A stretch of DNA of 64,000 nucleotides. Source: Dactylococcopsis salina PCC 8305 (GTDB lineage: Bacteria > Cyanobacteriota > Cyanobacteriia > Cyanobacteriales > Rubidibacteraceae). The translations under genes and the position numbers were made by a program. How positions within the stretch are numbered: the stretch's first letter is position 1; each line of letters opens with the position of its first letter. The DNA lies in the NCBI RefSeq assembly GCF_000317615.1, contig NC_019780.1, forward strand, positions 1,323,840 to 1,387,839. Reading direction: 5' to 3'. The notes under the pieces were generated by a model. It saw only the letters and a program-made list of their open reading frames with translations. It was not told where the DNA came from and did not search any database. This document shows, piece after piece, positions 15,965-24,223 of this stretch.

Positions 15965-17434
15965 ATGGGTAATTTATTTCGACGATTAAGACGAACTGCT
16001 AGTAAACCTTTATTGTTTGGTTTATATGGCGCATTAGGCTGTTTAATTGCTGCGCTTTTATTGGGAGAAACCCTATTAGCATTAACCAAACTTCCGCCTT
16101 CTAAAGAAAAGATTCCGCAAGCGGTTGCACTATTAATTGATACCTCTGGAAGTATGGATAGGGGAAAAACACGAGAGGTGAAACAAGCGGCGAAAAAGTT
16201 TGTGCAACGCCAAACTTCTGAAAATAATGAATTTGCTGTGATTGGTTTTGGTAGTAATACCCAAATTGGCACATCTTTAAGCCAAAACTTCAACGAAATT
16301 GAACAAGCAATTACTAATCTTGCAGACGGTGGCGGAACTGCAATGGGATTAGGAATTAAGGCGGCTATGGAAGAATTACAGTCCACTTCTTTGGCTAAAA
16401 ATATCTTATTATTTACCGATGGCGCGCCTGATTCTGCTAGAGATACTCTAGAAGCTACTCAACAAATTAAGGGGCAAAATATTAATTTAATTGCGGTTGC
16501 CACTGGGGATGCTGATGTTGATTTTCTGACGCAACTAACAGAAGATGAGAGTTTAGTATTTTATGCCAGTTCAGGTAACTTTGACGAAGCCTTTCAAGCA
16601 GCAGAAAAGATTATTTACAGTGATCAATTAGTAGAATCAAGTCCTTCTGGTGACTATGGTTTAGTGTATTCTGCTTTGCGGATTGGAAGCTGGACAAGTC
16701 TGCTGGCTTTGGGAACAACTTTGGCTTTAATTATTGGACAAAATCACTATTTAAGACGACGTTTGTTAACCTCTAAACAGGCTTTCTTGGGAATTATCGG
16801 ATCAATTACGGCGGGATTAATTGCAGGGGGAATCGGTCAATTAATTTATACACCTCTGGCGGAAATTCCTACGATTAATTTAATCGCCAGACTTAGCGGT
16901 TGGACAATTTTAGGAATGTTACTCGCTGGAGGAATGTCGTTTTTTGTTCCTAATTTACGGCGCGATCGCGCTCTTTTGGGCGGTGCAATTGGCGGGATTT
17001 TAGGGTCACTTGGATTTATCGCAACCGCTAGTGTCACAGATGATGTAATGGGGCGTTTAGTCGGTGCGATTTTAATCGGATTTTTTATTGGTTTAATGGT
17101 CGCACTAATTGAACAGTTAAGCCGAAACGCATGGTTAATTGTGCGTTGGACTCCTAATGAAAACACACAAATTTCTTTAGGAAAAGAACCGATTACTCTC
17201 GGTTGTGCAGACTCGGATCATTTATACCTCAGAAAAGATCAAGGCTACATTCCAAAAACCGCAAAAATCTTTACCGAAAATAACACAGTAGTAATGGAAT
17301 ATAACCCAGACTATGGAGAACAAAAAGGCATGAAAAAACTCAGACATGAATTAAAAGACGGTGATAAACGTAAACTTGGCGGTATCACCTTAGAAGTTAA
17401 AACAGACATTTCCCCCCTTTCAAAGGGGGGTTAG
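15965..17434 (+). CDS. vWA protein with Gly-rich membrane bundle and FHA-like tail
   Basis: About 489 residues from ATG 15965. Layout: membrane helix at 18-40; vWA domain with DTSGSM at 59-64, GGGTAMGLGI and LFTDGAP, giving a full MIDAS; then about six Gly-rich hydrophobic helices (LGIIGSITAGLIAGGIGQLI and others); then a beta-rich FHA-like tail (ISLGKEPITLGCADSDHLYL ... LKDGDKRKLGGITLEVK). The last residues SPLSKGG are encoded by a palindromic repeat that entered the 3' end. GTG 15944 is an alternative start. It may carry signals between an outer vWA and a cytoplasmic tail. Confidence 0.8.
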   Translation: MGNLFRRLRRTASKPLLFGLYGALGCLIAALLLGETLLALTKLPPSKEKIPQAVALLIDTSGSMDRGKTREVKQAAKKFVQRQTSENNEFAVIGFGSNTQIGTSLSQNFNEIEQAITNLADGGGTAMGLGIKAAMEELQSTSLAKNILLFTDGAPDSARDTLEATQQIKGQNINLIAVATGDADVDFLTQLTEDESLVFYASSGNFDEAFQAAEKIIYSDQLVESSPSGDYGLVYSALRIGSWTSLLALGTTLALIIGQNHYLRRRLLTSKQAFLGIIGSITAGLIAGGIGQLIYTPLAEIPTINLIARLSGWTILGMLLAGGMSFFVPNLRRDRALLGGAIGGILGSLGFIATASVTDDVMGRLVGAILIGFFIGLMVALIEQLSRNAWLIVRWTPNENTQISLGKEPITLGCADSDHLYLRKDQGYIPKTAKIFTENNTVVMEYNPDYGEQKGMKKLRHELKDGDKRKLGGITLEVKTDISPLSKGG

Positions 17435-17459
17435 GGGGGATAAAAATCTTAGACATTTC
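17404..17459. repeat. Palindromic repeat flanked by a 9-bp direct repeat
   Basis: The palindrome CCCCCCTTTCAAAGGGGGG followed by TTAGGGGGGATAAAA is bordered by AGACATTTC at 17404-17412 and again at 17451-17459. This looks like a target-site duplication. The insertion supplies the stop TAG and the last residues of the upstream gene. Confidence 0.6.
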
Positions 17460-17474
17460 ATATTAGGAGAAAAA

Positions 17475-18347
17475 ATGACAGCTATTTTAACAAGCATCAA
17501 AGAAAACTCTGCTCAAGCCCTCCAATTTGGCGGGTGGGGTGCATTGGGAGGCGCGATCGGCAGTTTATTAGCAGAATTAATCAGTTGGGATAATTCTACA
17601 TCTTTTGTAGAAATTATTATTTCAGTTGGGATCAGGTTTGGCGTGATTGGTGGCTTGATTTCAATCTTCCTTTTAATGGGATATTCCAGTTACTTAAAAC
17701 GCGGTTGGCGAATTGGAGAATCTATAAAAAAAGGGATTTTACCAGGAGTTTTAGCAGGATTTATCGCCGGCGCGATCGCGCAATCAACCTATACAATTAT
17801 CGGACCCACTGAACTCTTAAGAGTCATCTGTTGGGGAATTGCTGGTGGTTTATTAGGATTAGGTTTAAGTTTTCGTATTCCTAACTTAGGAAAAATTAGA
17901 GGATTAGGAGGCGGTGGAATCGGTGGAATCATTGGCGGAATTTTATTTATCTTCATCAGTTTTTTGCTAGGAGAAGTCATAGGAAGATTATTAGGAATCA
18001 GCGCGATCGGGTTTTTAATCGGTTTAATGATCATCTTAGTAGAAGCAGCCTTCCGAGAGGCTTGGTTAGTCGTTAAATGGAGTGCCAATGAACAAAAAAC
18101 CTTATCTCTAGGAAGTGAACCCATCCTTTTAGGTTGTGCTGATAATGCACATATTTACCTGCGACAAGATCAAGGCTATACCCCAATTACTGCCAAAGTT
18201 TATCTTGATCAAAACCAAATATTTATGCAATATAACTCAGACTATGGAGAAAAAAAAGGCATGAAAAAACTAATCCATAAACTCCAAAACGGAGACAAAC
18301 GAAAATTGGGTAGTGTTTCCTTAGAAGTGAAAAGAACAAAGGATTAA
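17475..18347 (+). CDS. Gly-rich membrane protein with FHA-like tail (paralogue of preceding gene)
   Basis: 290 residues. It matches the membrane and tail parts of the preceding protein without its vWA domain. Shared features: N-terminal FGGWGALGGAIGSLLAE (compare FGLYGALGCLIAALLLGE), Gly-rich helices, a R-x-A-WL-V-(V/R)-W link, then LSLGSEPILLGCADNAHIYL, RQDQGYTPITAKV, YGEKKGMKKL and GDKRKLGSVSLEV. AGGAG lies 8 bases before ATG. The tail lacks the SRxH/STNG FHA core. Probably forms a complex with its paralogue. Confidence 0.75.
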   Translation: MTAILTSIKENSAQALQFGGWGALGGAIGSLLAELISWDNSTSFVEIIISVGIRFGVIGGLISIFLLMGYSSYLKRGWRIGESIKKGILPGVLAGFIAGAIAQSTYTIIGPTELLRVICWGIAGGLLGLGLSFRIPNLGKIRGLGGGGIGGIIGGILFIFISFLLGEVIGRLLGISAIGFLIGLMIILVEAAFREAWLVVKWSANEQKTLSLGSEPILLGCADNAHIYLRQDQGYTPITAKVYLDQNQIFMQYNSDYGEKKGMKKLIHKLQNGDKRKLGSVSLEVKRTKD

Positions 18348-18349
18348 TT

Positions 18350-18733
18350 ATGGTACAGTATGCCCTCATCTTAAAACTCCCTGAAACTCAGCAAGAATAC
18401 CGCTATACTCTTGATCTCACCCGCACTCAAGAAAACAAACCTGAGCAAATATTTACAGATGAAATCAAAGAAAGAATGAAAACTTTTTTTGAGAAACAAA
18501 CTCAATGTGAAGTTAATCAGGTAAACTTGAAAAAGATGATTACTCGTTGGCAAGAAGATATAGCAGAAGGTTATAAAACCACACAAATTAATCTTAACTT
18601 ACCTTCAATATTTATCTCTAGCTTAAAACAACTGCAAGACGAAGGAAATCAAGAAGTTCCGCACCTTCTTCCACCTGATTTAACGGATATTGAACCCAAA
18701 GGTGGTGCTTTCCCCGACTTGATTTTTAGTTAA
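18350..18733 (+). CDS. Small acidic protein of unknown function
   Basis: 127 residues, starting 2 bases after the preceding stop. Beta-like N-terminus (VQYALILKLPETQQEYRYTL), a helical middle and a Pro-rich acidic end (HLLPPDLTDIEPKGGAFPDL). No motif recognised. Its tight packing between the membrane protein and the vWA gene marks it as part of the same unit. Confidence 0.65.
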   Translation: MVQYALILKLPETQQEYRYTLDLTRTQENKPEQIFTDEIKERMKTFFEKQTQCEVNQVNLKKMITRWQEDIAEGYKTTQINLNLPSIFISSLKQLQDEGNQEVPHLLPPDLTDIEPKGGAFPDLIFS

Positions 18734-18758
18734 ACTTTCCCATACGGAGACAATAATT

Positions 18759-20147
18759 ATGCTTAACGTATCCATTACCCCCCATCGAGAATTTTTACCC
18801 AGTGAACAAGAGAATCAAAAACTGTTCACAATGCTCAAATTACGACCTACTCAAGAAGTCGCAAAAAGTCGTCCTTCTACCTCATTTGTTTTTGTTATTG
18901 ATACAAGTGGATCAATGCGAGAAATTGTAGAAGGAGAAACCAAAGCAACAGGAGAAATTGCAGAAATTGACGGTCAACGCTATAACGTTGTTACTGGCGG
19001 AAAAACCAAAATTGACATTGTAATTGACTCCTTAAAATCACTCATTCATTCTGGAAAATTAGGAAGCCGCGATCGCGTTTCCATTGTTCAATTTGACGAC
19101 CAAGCCTCCACTATCATAGAATTGACACCAGCCACAGAAACTCAACAATTAGAACAAGCCATTGATCAATTAAAAGACTATTCTGGTGGCACAAGAATGG
19201 GGTTAGGTTTACGCCGCGCCTTTGAACAAGTTTCTAACCAAGAAATGACCAGTCGGCGGGTTTTAATTTTCACCGATGGTGCTACTTTTGATGAAGATCA
19301 ATGTGAAAAAATTGCCCCTGAATTGAGCGAATATAACATTCCCATTACCGCTTTAGCAGTAGGAGAAGAATACAACGAAAACTTGTTAACCAAACTCAGT
19401 GATACAACAGCAGGAAGTTTATTTCATGTCGTAGCAGGAACAGGAATTGGCACTCAGATTGCAATTAGTAATCTTCCTCAAACTATTCTCGAAGAATACA
19501 CTCGCGCCCAAGAAGATGTTATCAATAACTTAGCCCTAACAATTAAAACCGTAAAAGGGGTAAAATTGACTCGCCTAGTTCGTGCTTATCTCACTCCTGC
19601 TGAATTTACTCTCGATGATGACCCCTATCATATTGGTAATGCTTCTGCTAATGATGAGACAATTTTTATTCTAGAATTTACCATTCAATCTCGTCCCGCT
19701 TCCCGTGTTCGTATCGCACAATTAGGCTTAACCTATGATGTTCCTGGGAAAAACTATCGCGGTGAACTTCCACCACAAAACTTAGTGGTGCAATTTGTTG
19801 CTGGTTCTAATGTTGCAACACCAGTGGATCAAGAAGTGATGCACTATATGCAACAATGCAATATTTCCGATATGGTAAAACGGGCAACACAACTCGCAGA
19901 AAATGATCCTGATAAAGCCGAAGAAATGATTGAAAAAGCCCGTCGCATGACTGTAAAAATGGGCAATCAAGAACTAACAGAATCTCTCAGTGGGGCGCAA
20001 GATGAACTACGAAAAACGCGGAAAATTTCTGCAGGAACTCGCAAAACCGTAAAGATGGGGGCGAAAGGAAAAACCGTAAAAATGAACACCGATGATGTCA
20101 ATGGTGACTTAACAGAAGACAAAATTCGTGACCTTACTGGAACTTAG
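18759..20147 (+). CDS. Cytoplasmic vWA protein with three TVKM motifs
   Basis: 462 residues, no signal or membrane segment. The vWA domain has DTSGSM at 48-53, GGTRMGLGLRRAF and LIFTDGATFDE: complete MIDAS. A beta-sandwich middle (VKLTRLVRAYLTPAEFTLDD ...) and a helical C-terminus follow. The tail carries three Thr-Val-Lys-Met motifs with the Thr at 398, 430 and 439, each after a basic or Met residue, which could be kinase targets read by an FHA domain. With the FHA, PP2C and kinase genes downstream it recalls the TerY-P triad (vWA, phosphatase, kinase). GGAGA lies 10 bases before ATG. Confidence 0.85.
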   Translation: MLNVSITPHREFLPSEQENQKLFTMLKLRPTQEVAKSRPSTSFVFVIDTSGSMREIVEGETKATGEIAEIDGQRYNVVTGGKTKIDIVIDSLKSLIHSGKLGSRDRVSIVQFDDQASTIIELTPATETQQLEQAIDQLKDYSGGTRMGLGLRRAFEQVSNQEMTSRRVLIFTDGATFDEDQCEKIAPELSEYNIPITALAVGEEYNENLLTKLSDTTAGSLFHVVAGTGIGTQIAISNLPQTILEEYTRAQEDVINNLALTIKTVKGVKLTRLVRAYLTPAEFTLDDDPYHIGNASANDETIFILEFTIQSRPASRVRIAQLGLTYDVPGKNYRGELPPQNLVVQFVAGSNVATPVDQEVMHYMQQCNISDMVKRATQLAENDPDKAEEMIEKARRMTVKMGNQELTESLSGAQDELRKTRKISAGTRKTVKMGAKGKTVKMNTDDVNGDLTEDKIRDLTGT

Positions 20148-20222
20148 CCCCCCATAATCCCCCCTAACCCCCCTTTGAAAGGGGGGAATGAAACAGATTT
20201 GAAAGGGGGGAATGAAACAGAT
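20148..20222. repeat. CCCCCCTTT/AAAGGGGGG palindrome with short duplication
   Basis: CCCCCCTTTGAAAGGGGGG is followed by two copies of GAAAGGGGGGAATGAAACAG. Same repeat core as the family A MITE. It could act as a weak hairpin between the vWA and FHA genes. Confidence 0.65.
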
Positions 20223-20250
20223 ACTAATAACAAAAAAGGAGAAAATAATC

Positions 20251-20835
20251 ATGACAATTACTTGTGATGCTTGCGGTTACGATAACGTAGAAGGAACAGA
20301 ATTTTGTGAAGCCTGTGGTTCTGAATTAACTGTGGCTACCCCTGAACCGACTCCCACACCTGAACCCGCTTCAGAGGACGATCGCAGTAGTTCCATTCGC
20401 GATCGCCTACACGGAAAATCTGAACCCGAACCAACACCCGAACCAGAAACCACTCCCTCTCAACCTCAACCCACCCCCACACCCACTCCCGTTAACGCTG
20501 CGGTGAAATTGGTGTCGAAAGTACCTAACGCACCCATTCCCGAATTTTCCCTAGAAGAAGAAAGTGTGGTCATTGGTATTTTTGATCCAGACTCAGGTCC
20601 AGTTGAAATTGATTTAGAACAGTTTCCTGGTAGTGATACCGTTTCTCGTCAACACGGGGAAATTTATCAAGAAAATGGGGTTTGGAAAATACAGGATTTA
20701 GGGTCAACTAATGGCATTTTTCTAAAACCATCCGGTCAACGACGATTTAGCGCCAGAATTACACAACCCGAAACCTTAAATATTGGCGACGAAATCGCGA
20801 TCGCGAAGATTCGTTTTGTTTTTCAATCTGTTTAA
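20251..20835 (+). CDS. Zinc-ribbon plus FHA-domain protein
   Basis: 194 residues from ATG 20251; AAGGAG is about 9 bases upstream. N-terminal zinc ribbon with Cys 5, 8, 19 and 22 (CDACG, CEACG), then a Pro/Thr/Glu linker, then a full FHA domain at about 100-194. Its phosphopeptide-binding core is intact: DTVSRQHGEI and LGSTNGIFLK. This is the one canonical FHA in the island, so it is the best reader of phospho-Thr made by the kinase at 24224. The kinase carries a similar N-terminal zinc ribbon. Confidence 0.9.
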   Translation: MTITCDACGYDNVEGTEFCEACGSELTVATPEPTPTPEPASEDDRSSSIRDRLHGKSEPEPTPEPETTPSQPQPTPTPTPVNAAVKLVSKVPNAPIPEFSLEEESVVIGIFDPDSGPVEIDLEQFPGSDTVSRQHGEIYQENGVWKIQDLGSTNGIFLKPSGQRRFSARITQPETLNIGDEIAIAKIRFVFQSV

Positions 20836-20891
20836 AAAGTAGTAGGGTGGGCACCGCCCACCAAATTTATAGAGTCGCTTTAAAAAATCAA

Positions 20892-22613
20892 ATGGATGTC
20901 CAAATCGCGAAAAATCAAGAAGTAATTATTAACGAATTTTCCCTGATTCCAATGTCCTACCTTGGTCAACTTGCAACAGGGGTTGATTACTTTGAAATCC
21001 AACTCAAAACACCCGAAAGCGAAGAAAATTCAGAACAAAAAGCCTTACTTCGCATTGGTTCAACCGAAGGCGCGATCGAGCGAGAACTAAGCATCAGACA
21101 AACCATTGGTGATTATAAACTCATTGGAGAACTCATCACTCACACCACAGAAGAATCAGTCATCATTGATCTTCAATCCTTCCAAAAATCTTTTTGTAGA
21201 ATCAACTTAACCAAACAATTACCAAATGAAACAGAAACCCAATCTGAAAATGACGACTTAGAAGAAGAATATTACGAAGAAAAACCCCTCACCGAAGACT
21301 TATCGCCCAAGAAACATTTAGTCATCTCTCATCTCCCCACCGAAGAAAATAGTTTAGAATTTTGGCTACAACAAGAACATACTTTAGAAACCTCCCTCGC
21401 CTTAGCCAGTCAAATTTGCCAATGTTCTCGTTATCTCTACCAGCAAGGATGGTGTTTAGTGGATATTTCTCCTCAATTTATTCAACTGGGAACACCGATT
21501 CAAATCTTTGATTTAACTCACATTTATCCTGTCGAAGAAACCTTATCAATTGGAATTTTAGGAAACTATAGCGCCCCAGAACTTTCTTATGGGAATTATC
21601 CCATTAAGCCGTTAATGAGTAGTTACATGGTAGCTTCCTTTCTTTATCATTGTATTTACTATCAACCTGCTACTATTGATGAGTTCAAATCTTTAGAAAA
21701 TTCTCCTTTTCCTCAACTGTATCAACTGCTAAAAATTGGTTTATCCCTGATTCCCGAAGATCGTTTTTCTCTCGATCAATTCCTCAACTTACTGGTGCAA
21801 ACTCGTCAACAGTTACGATTAAAAAAACATCAATGGTCTGTTGCTAGTTTCTCTACAGTTGGACTTTCTACCAGTCGTTTAACTAATGAAGATAACTATG
21901 GTTTTAGACAGTATAAACTAGGAATAGAAAAAACAGTGATGTTAGCAGTGGTTGCTGATGGAATGGGAGGAACAGCCAAAGGAGAAATTGCAAGTCAAGT
22001 AACAGTAGAAACAATTATTAATGAACCCATACCGCCCGACTTAAACTCTCTTGAAAATTGGCAAAATTGGCTTAACCAATTAGTTGAAAAAGCCAATGGT
22101 GAAATTATGAAACAAACCAAAGACGGCGGAACAACTTGTAGTGTAGTCTGCATTAATAATAACCAATTAATGATTGCTCATGTGGGAGATAGTCGCATCT
22201 GGCTACAAAGAAATGGTTATGTTTGTCAGTTAAGCGAAGATCATTCAATGGTTGCTATGCTGTTAGCAAGTGGTCAAATTAGTTATGAAGAAACCTTTGA
22301 TTATCCTGAACGTGGGGTGTTAACTCGTTCTCTGGGTTCAAAAGCTCATTTAAGTCCAGGCTATGTTCAAAATTTACAACGATTTGAAGAAAATTATTCC
22401 GTTTCTCTTGAAGATGGCGACATCATTTTCCTCTGTTCTGATGGCGTTTGGGATTTAGTTTCTGCTGCAGAAATCGCCGAAAAAATTGAGCAAGGAATCC
22501 CTTTACAGTCTAGTGTTGATCAGGTCAGGGAATTAATCTTACAGCGAGGCGCGAACGACAATGCTACCTTGTTAGCCCTTCAATTTCACTCTCACCCAAT
22601 TAACTACTGTTGA
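20892..22613 (+). CDS. Pseudokinase-PP2C phosphatase fusion
   Basis: 573 residues from ATG 20892; the GTG at 20847 lies in a GTAGGGTGGGC repeat and is rejected. The N-terminal half looks like a decayed protein kinase: GWCLVDISPQFIQLG where HRDLKPxN is expected, IFDLT for DFG, and a preserved YSAPELSYG (APE) motif. The C-terminal half, from about residue 320, is a complete PP2C: NEDNYG, VADGMGGTAKG, GGTTCSVV, HVGDSRIW, LTRSLG, CSDGVWDLV and NDNATLL carry the metal-binding Asp residues. It should remove phosphates placed by the kinase downstream. Confidence 0.85.
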   Translation: MDVQIAKNQEVIINEFSLIPMSYLGQLATGVDYFEIQLKTPESEENSEQKALLRIGSTEGAIERELSIRQTIGDYKLIGELITHTTEESVIIDLQSFQKSFCRINLTKQLPNETETQSENDDLEEEYYEEKPLTEDLSPKKHLVISHLPTEENSLEFWLQQEHTLETSLALASQICQCSRYLYQQGWCLVDISPQFIQLGTPIQIFDLTHIYPVEETLSIGILGNYSAPELSYGNYPIKPLMSSYMVASFLYHCIYYQPATIDEFKSLENSPFPQLYQLLKIGLSLIPEDRFSLDQFLNLLVQTRQQLRLKKHQWSVASFSTVGLSTSRLTNEDNYGFRQYKLGIEKTVMLAVVADGMGGTAKGEIASQVTVETIINEPIPPDLNSLENWQNWLNQLVEKANGEIMKQTKDGGTTCSVVCINNNQLMIAHVGDSRIWLQRNGYVCQLSEDHSMVAMLLASGQISYEETFDYPERGVLTRSLGSKAHLSPGYVQNLQRFEENYSVSLEDGDIIFLCSDGVWDLVSAAEIAEKIEQGIPLQSSVDQVRELILQRGANDNATLLALQFHSHPINYC

Positions 22614-22638
22614 TGAGACTTAATCTTAGGAGGTCAAA

Positions 22639-23253
22639 ATGCTACAAACACCCACCACTCCCGAAACAGAAACCCTATTAATGGCACTACCGAACTCGAT
22701 CGCGCTACAAGTGACCCCAGAACAGTTTACCACCTTAGCGGCTGCGAATCGAGATTTACGACTAGAAAGAACATCTCAAGGAGAATTAATTGTGAATCCA
22801 CCCGCAGGTTGGGAAACAGGAGAACGTAACTCTAGCTTAACTGGACAACTTTATCAATGGTATGAAGCCAACGAAACGCTTGGAAAAGTCTTTGACTCCT
22901 CCACTGGTTTTACCCTACCCAATGGCGCAATTCGTTCTCCTGATGCGTCTTGGGTGAGTCGAGAACGTTGGGAAGCACTCACCCCAGAAGATAAAACAAC
23001 CTTTCCGAAAATTTGTCCCGACTTCGTTGTTGAATTACGATCAAAAAGTGATAAATTGCCACCCCTCCAAGAAAAGATGAGGGAATACCTCGAAAATGGC
23101 GCAAAACTGGGCTGGTTAATCGATCCACAAAGTTCGCGGGTAGAAATTTATCAAACTGGAAAAGAGACAGAAATTTTAGAAAATCCCACTGAATTATCAG
23201 GTGAACCCGTCTTAACAGGATTCATCCTCAACTTAACTCGAATTTTGAATTGA
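22639..23253 (+). CDS. Uma2 family (DUF820) PD-(D/E)xK protein, copy 1
   Basis: 204 residues; AGGAGG is 6 bases upstream of ATG. The restriction-like core is SPDASWVSRERW, then PDFVVELRSKSDKL (Glu-x-Lys type) and AKLGWLIDPQSSRVEIY. Uma2 proteins are abundant in cyanobacteria and their substrate is unknown. A second copy lies at 23358 with almost the same DNA except for the middle. The genes may belong to the signalling unit or be later arrivals. Confidence 0.85.
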   Translation: MLQTPTTPETETLLMALPNSIALQVTPEQFTTLAAANRDLRLERTSQGELIVNPPAGWETGERNSSLTGQLYQWYEANETLGKVFDSSTGFTLPNGAIRSPDASWVSRERWEALTPEDKTTFPKICPDFVVELRSKSDKLPPLQEKMREYLENGAKLGWLIDPQSSRVEIYQTGKETEILENPTELSGEPVLTGFILNLTRILN

Positions 23254-23255
23254 TT

Positions 23256-23346
23256 CCACTCCCTTGTTTCCCCCCTTTCAAAGGGGGGTTAGGGGGGATA
23301 AAACCACTCCCTTCCCCCCTTACAAAGGGGGGTTAGGGGGGATAAA
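23256..23346. repeat. Two copies of the CCCCCCTTT/AAAGGGGGG repeat between Uma2 genes
   Basis: Each unit reads CCACTCCCTTG-like lead, palindrome, TTAGGGGGGATAAAA. The same unit continues after the second Uma2 gene (23978-24200), so that gene sits within the array. Confidence 0.8.
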
Positions 23347-23357
23347 AGGAGGTCAAA

Positions 23358-23972
23358 ATGATCCAAACAACCACAATTCCCGAAACGGAAACTCTATTAA
23401 TGGCACTACCGAACTCGATCGCGCTAAAAGTGACCGAAGAACAGTTTACCACCTTAGCGGCTGCGAATCGAGATTTACGGCTAGAAAGAACATCCCAAGG
23501 AGAATTAATTGTGAATCCGCCAACTGGTTGGGAAACTGGAGAAGAGAATTGGAAAATTGCTGGAGAATTATACATCTGGTGGCGTAATTTTGGAGAAGTG
23601 GGAAAAGTCTTTGACTCCTCCACAGGTTTTACCTTACCCAATGGCGCAATTCGTTCTCCTGATGCGTCTTGGGTGAGTCGAGAACGTTGGGAAGCACTCA
23701 CCCCAGAAGATAAAACAACCTTTCCGAAAATTTATCCCGACTTCGTTGTTGAATTACGATCAAAAAGTGATAAATTGCCACCCCTCCAAGAAAAGATGAG
23801 GGAATACCTCGAAAATGGCGCAAAACTGGGCTGGTTAATCGATCCACAAAGTTCGCGGGTAGAAATTTATCAAACTGGAAAAGAGACAGAAATCTTAGAA
23901 AATCCCACTGAATTATCAGGTGAACCCGTATTAACAGGATTTATCCTCAAGTTAGCTCGAATTTTGAATTAA
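23358..23972 (+). CDS. Uma2 family (DUF820) PD-(D/E)xK protein, copy 2
   Basis: 204 residues, RBS GGAGG before ATG. Identical or nearly identical to copy 1 except residues about 53-72, where this copy has EENWKIAGELYIWWRNFGEV. The catalytic-type PDFVVELRSKSDKL is intact. The pattern of high identity on both sides of a divergent block points to gene conversion after duplication. Confidence 0.85.
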   Translation: MIQTTTIPETETLLMALPNSIALKVTEEQFTTLAAANRDLRLERTSQGELIVNPPTGWETGEENWKIAGELYIWWRNFGEVGKVFDSSTGFTLPNGAIRSPDASWVSRERWEALTPEDKTTFPKIYPDFVVELRSKSDKLPPLQEKMREYLENGAKLGWLIDPQSSRVEIYQTGKETEILENPTELSGEPVLTGFILKLARILN

Positions 23973-23977
23973 TTCCT

Positions 23978-24202
23978 CTTCATTCCCCCCTTTCCAAGGG
24001 GGGCTAGGGGGGATAAAACCACTCCCTTGTTTCCCCCCTTTCCAAGGGGGGCTAGGGGGGATAAAACCACTCCCTTGTTTCCTTTCAAAGGGGGGCTAGG
24101 GGGGATAAAACCACTCCCTTGTTTCCTTTCAAAGGGGGGTTAGGGGGGATAAAACCACTCCCTTGTTTCCCCCCTTTCCAAGGGGGGCTAGGGGGGATAT
24201 AA
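23978..24202. repeat. Five-unit tandem array of palindromic repeats
   Basis: Units of about 44-48 bp, each with CCTTTC(A/C)AAGGGGGG, (T/C)TAGGGGGGATAAAA and then CCACTCCCTTGTTTCC. It runs up to about 20 bases before the kinase start, so the kinase promoter or RBS lies at its end. No spacers differ between units, so it is not a CRISPR. Confidence 0.85.
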
Positions 24203-24223
24203 AAACTTAAATCACAGAAAAAA

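Noticed and set aside
23978-24202. CRISPR-like palindromic array before the kinase
   Set aside because: The 'spacers' (CCACTCCCTTGTTT) are the same in every unit and the palindrome occurs all over the window.
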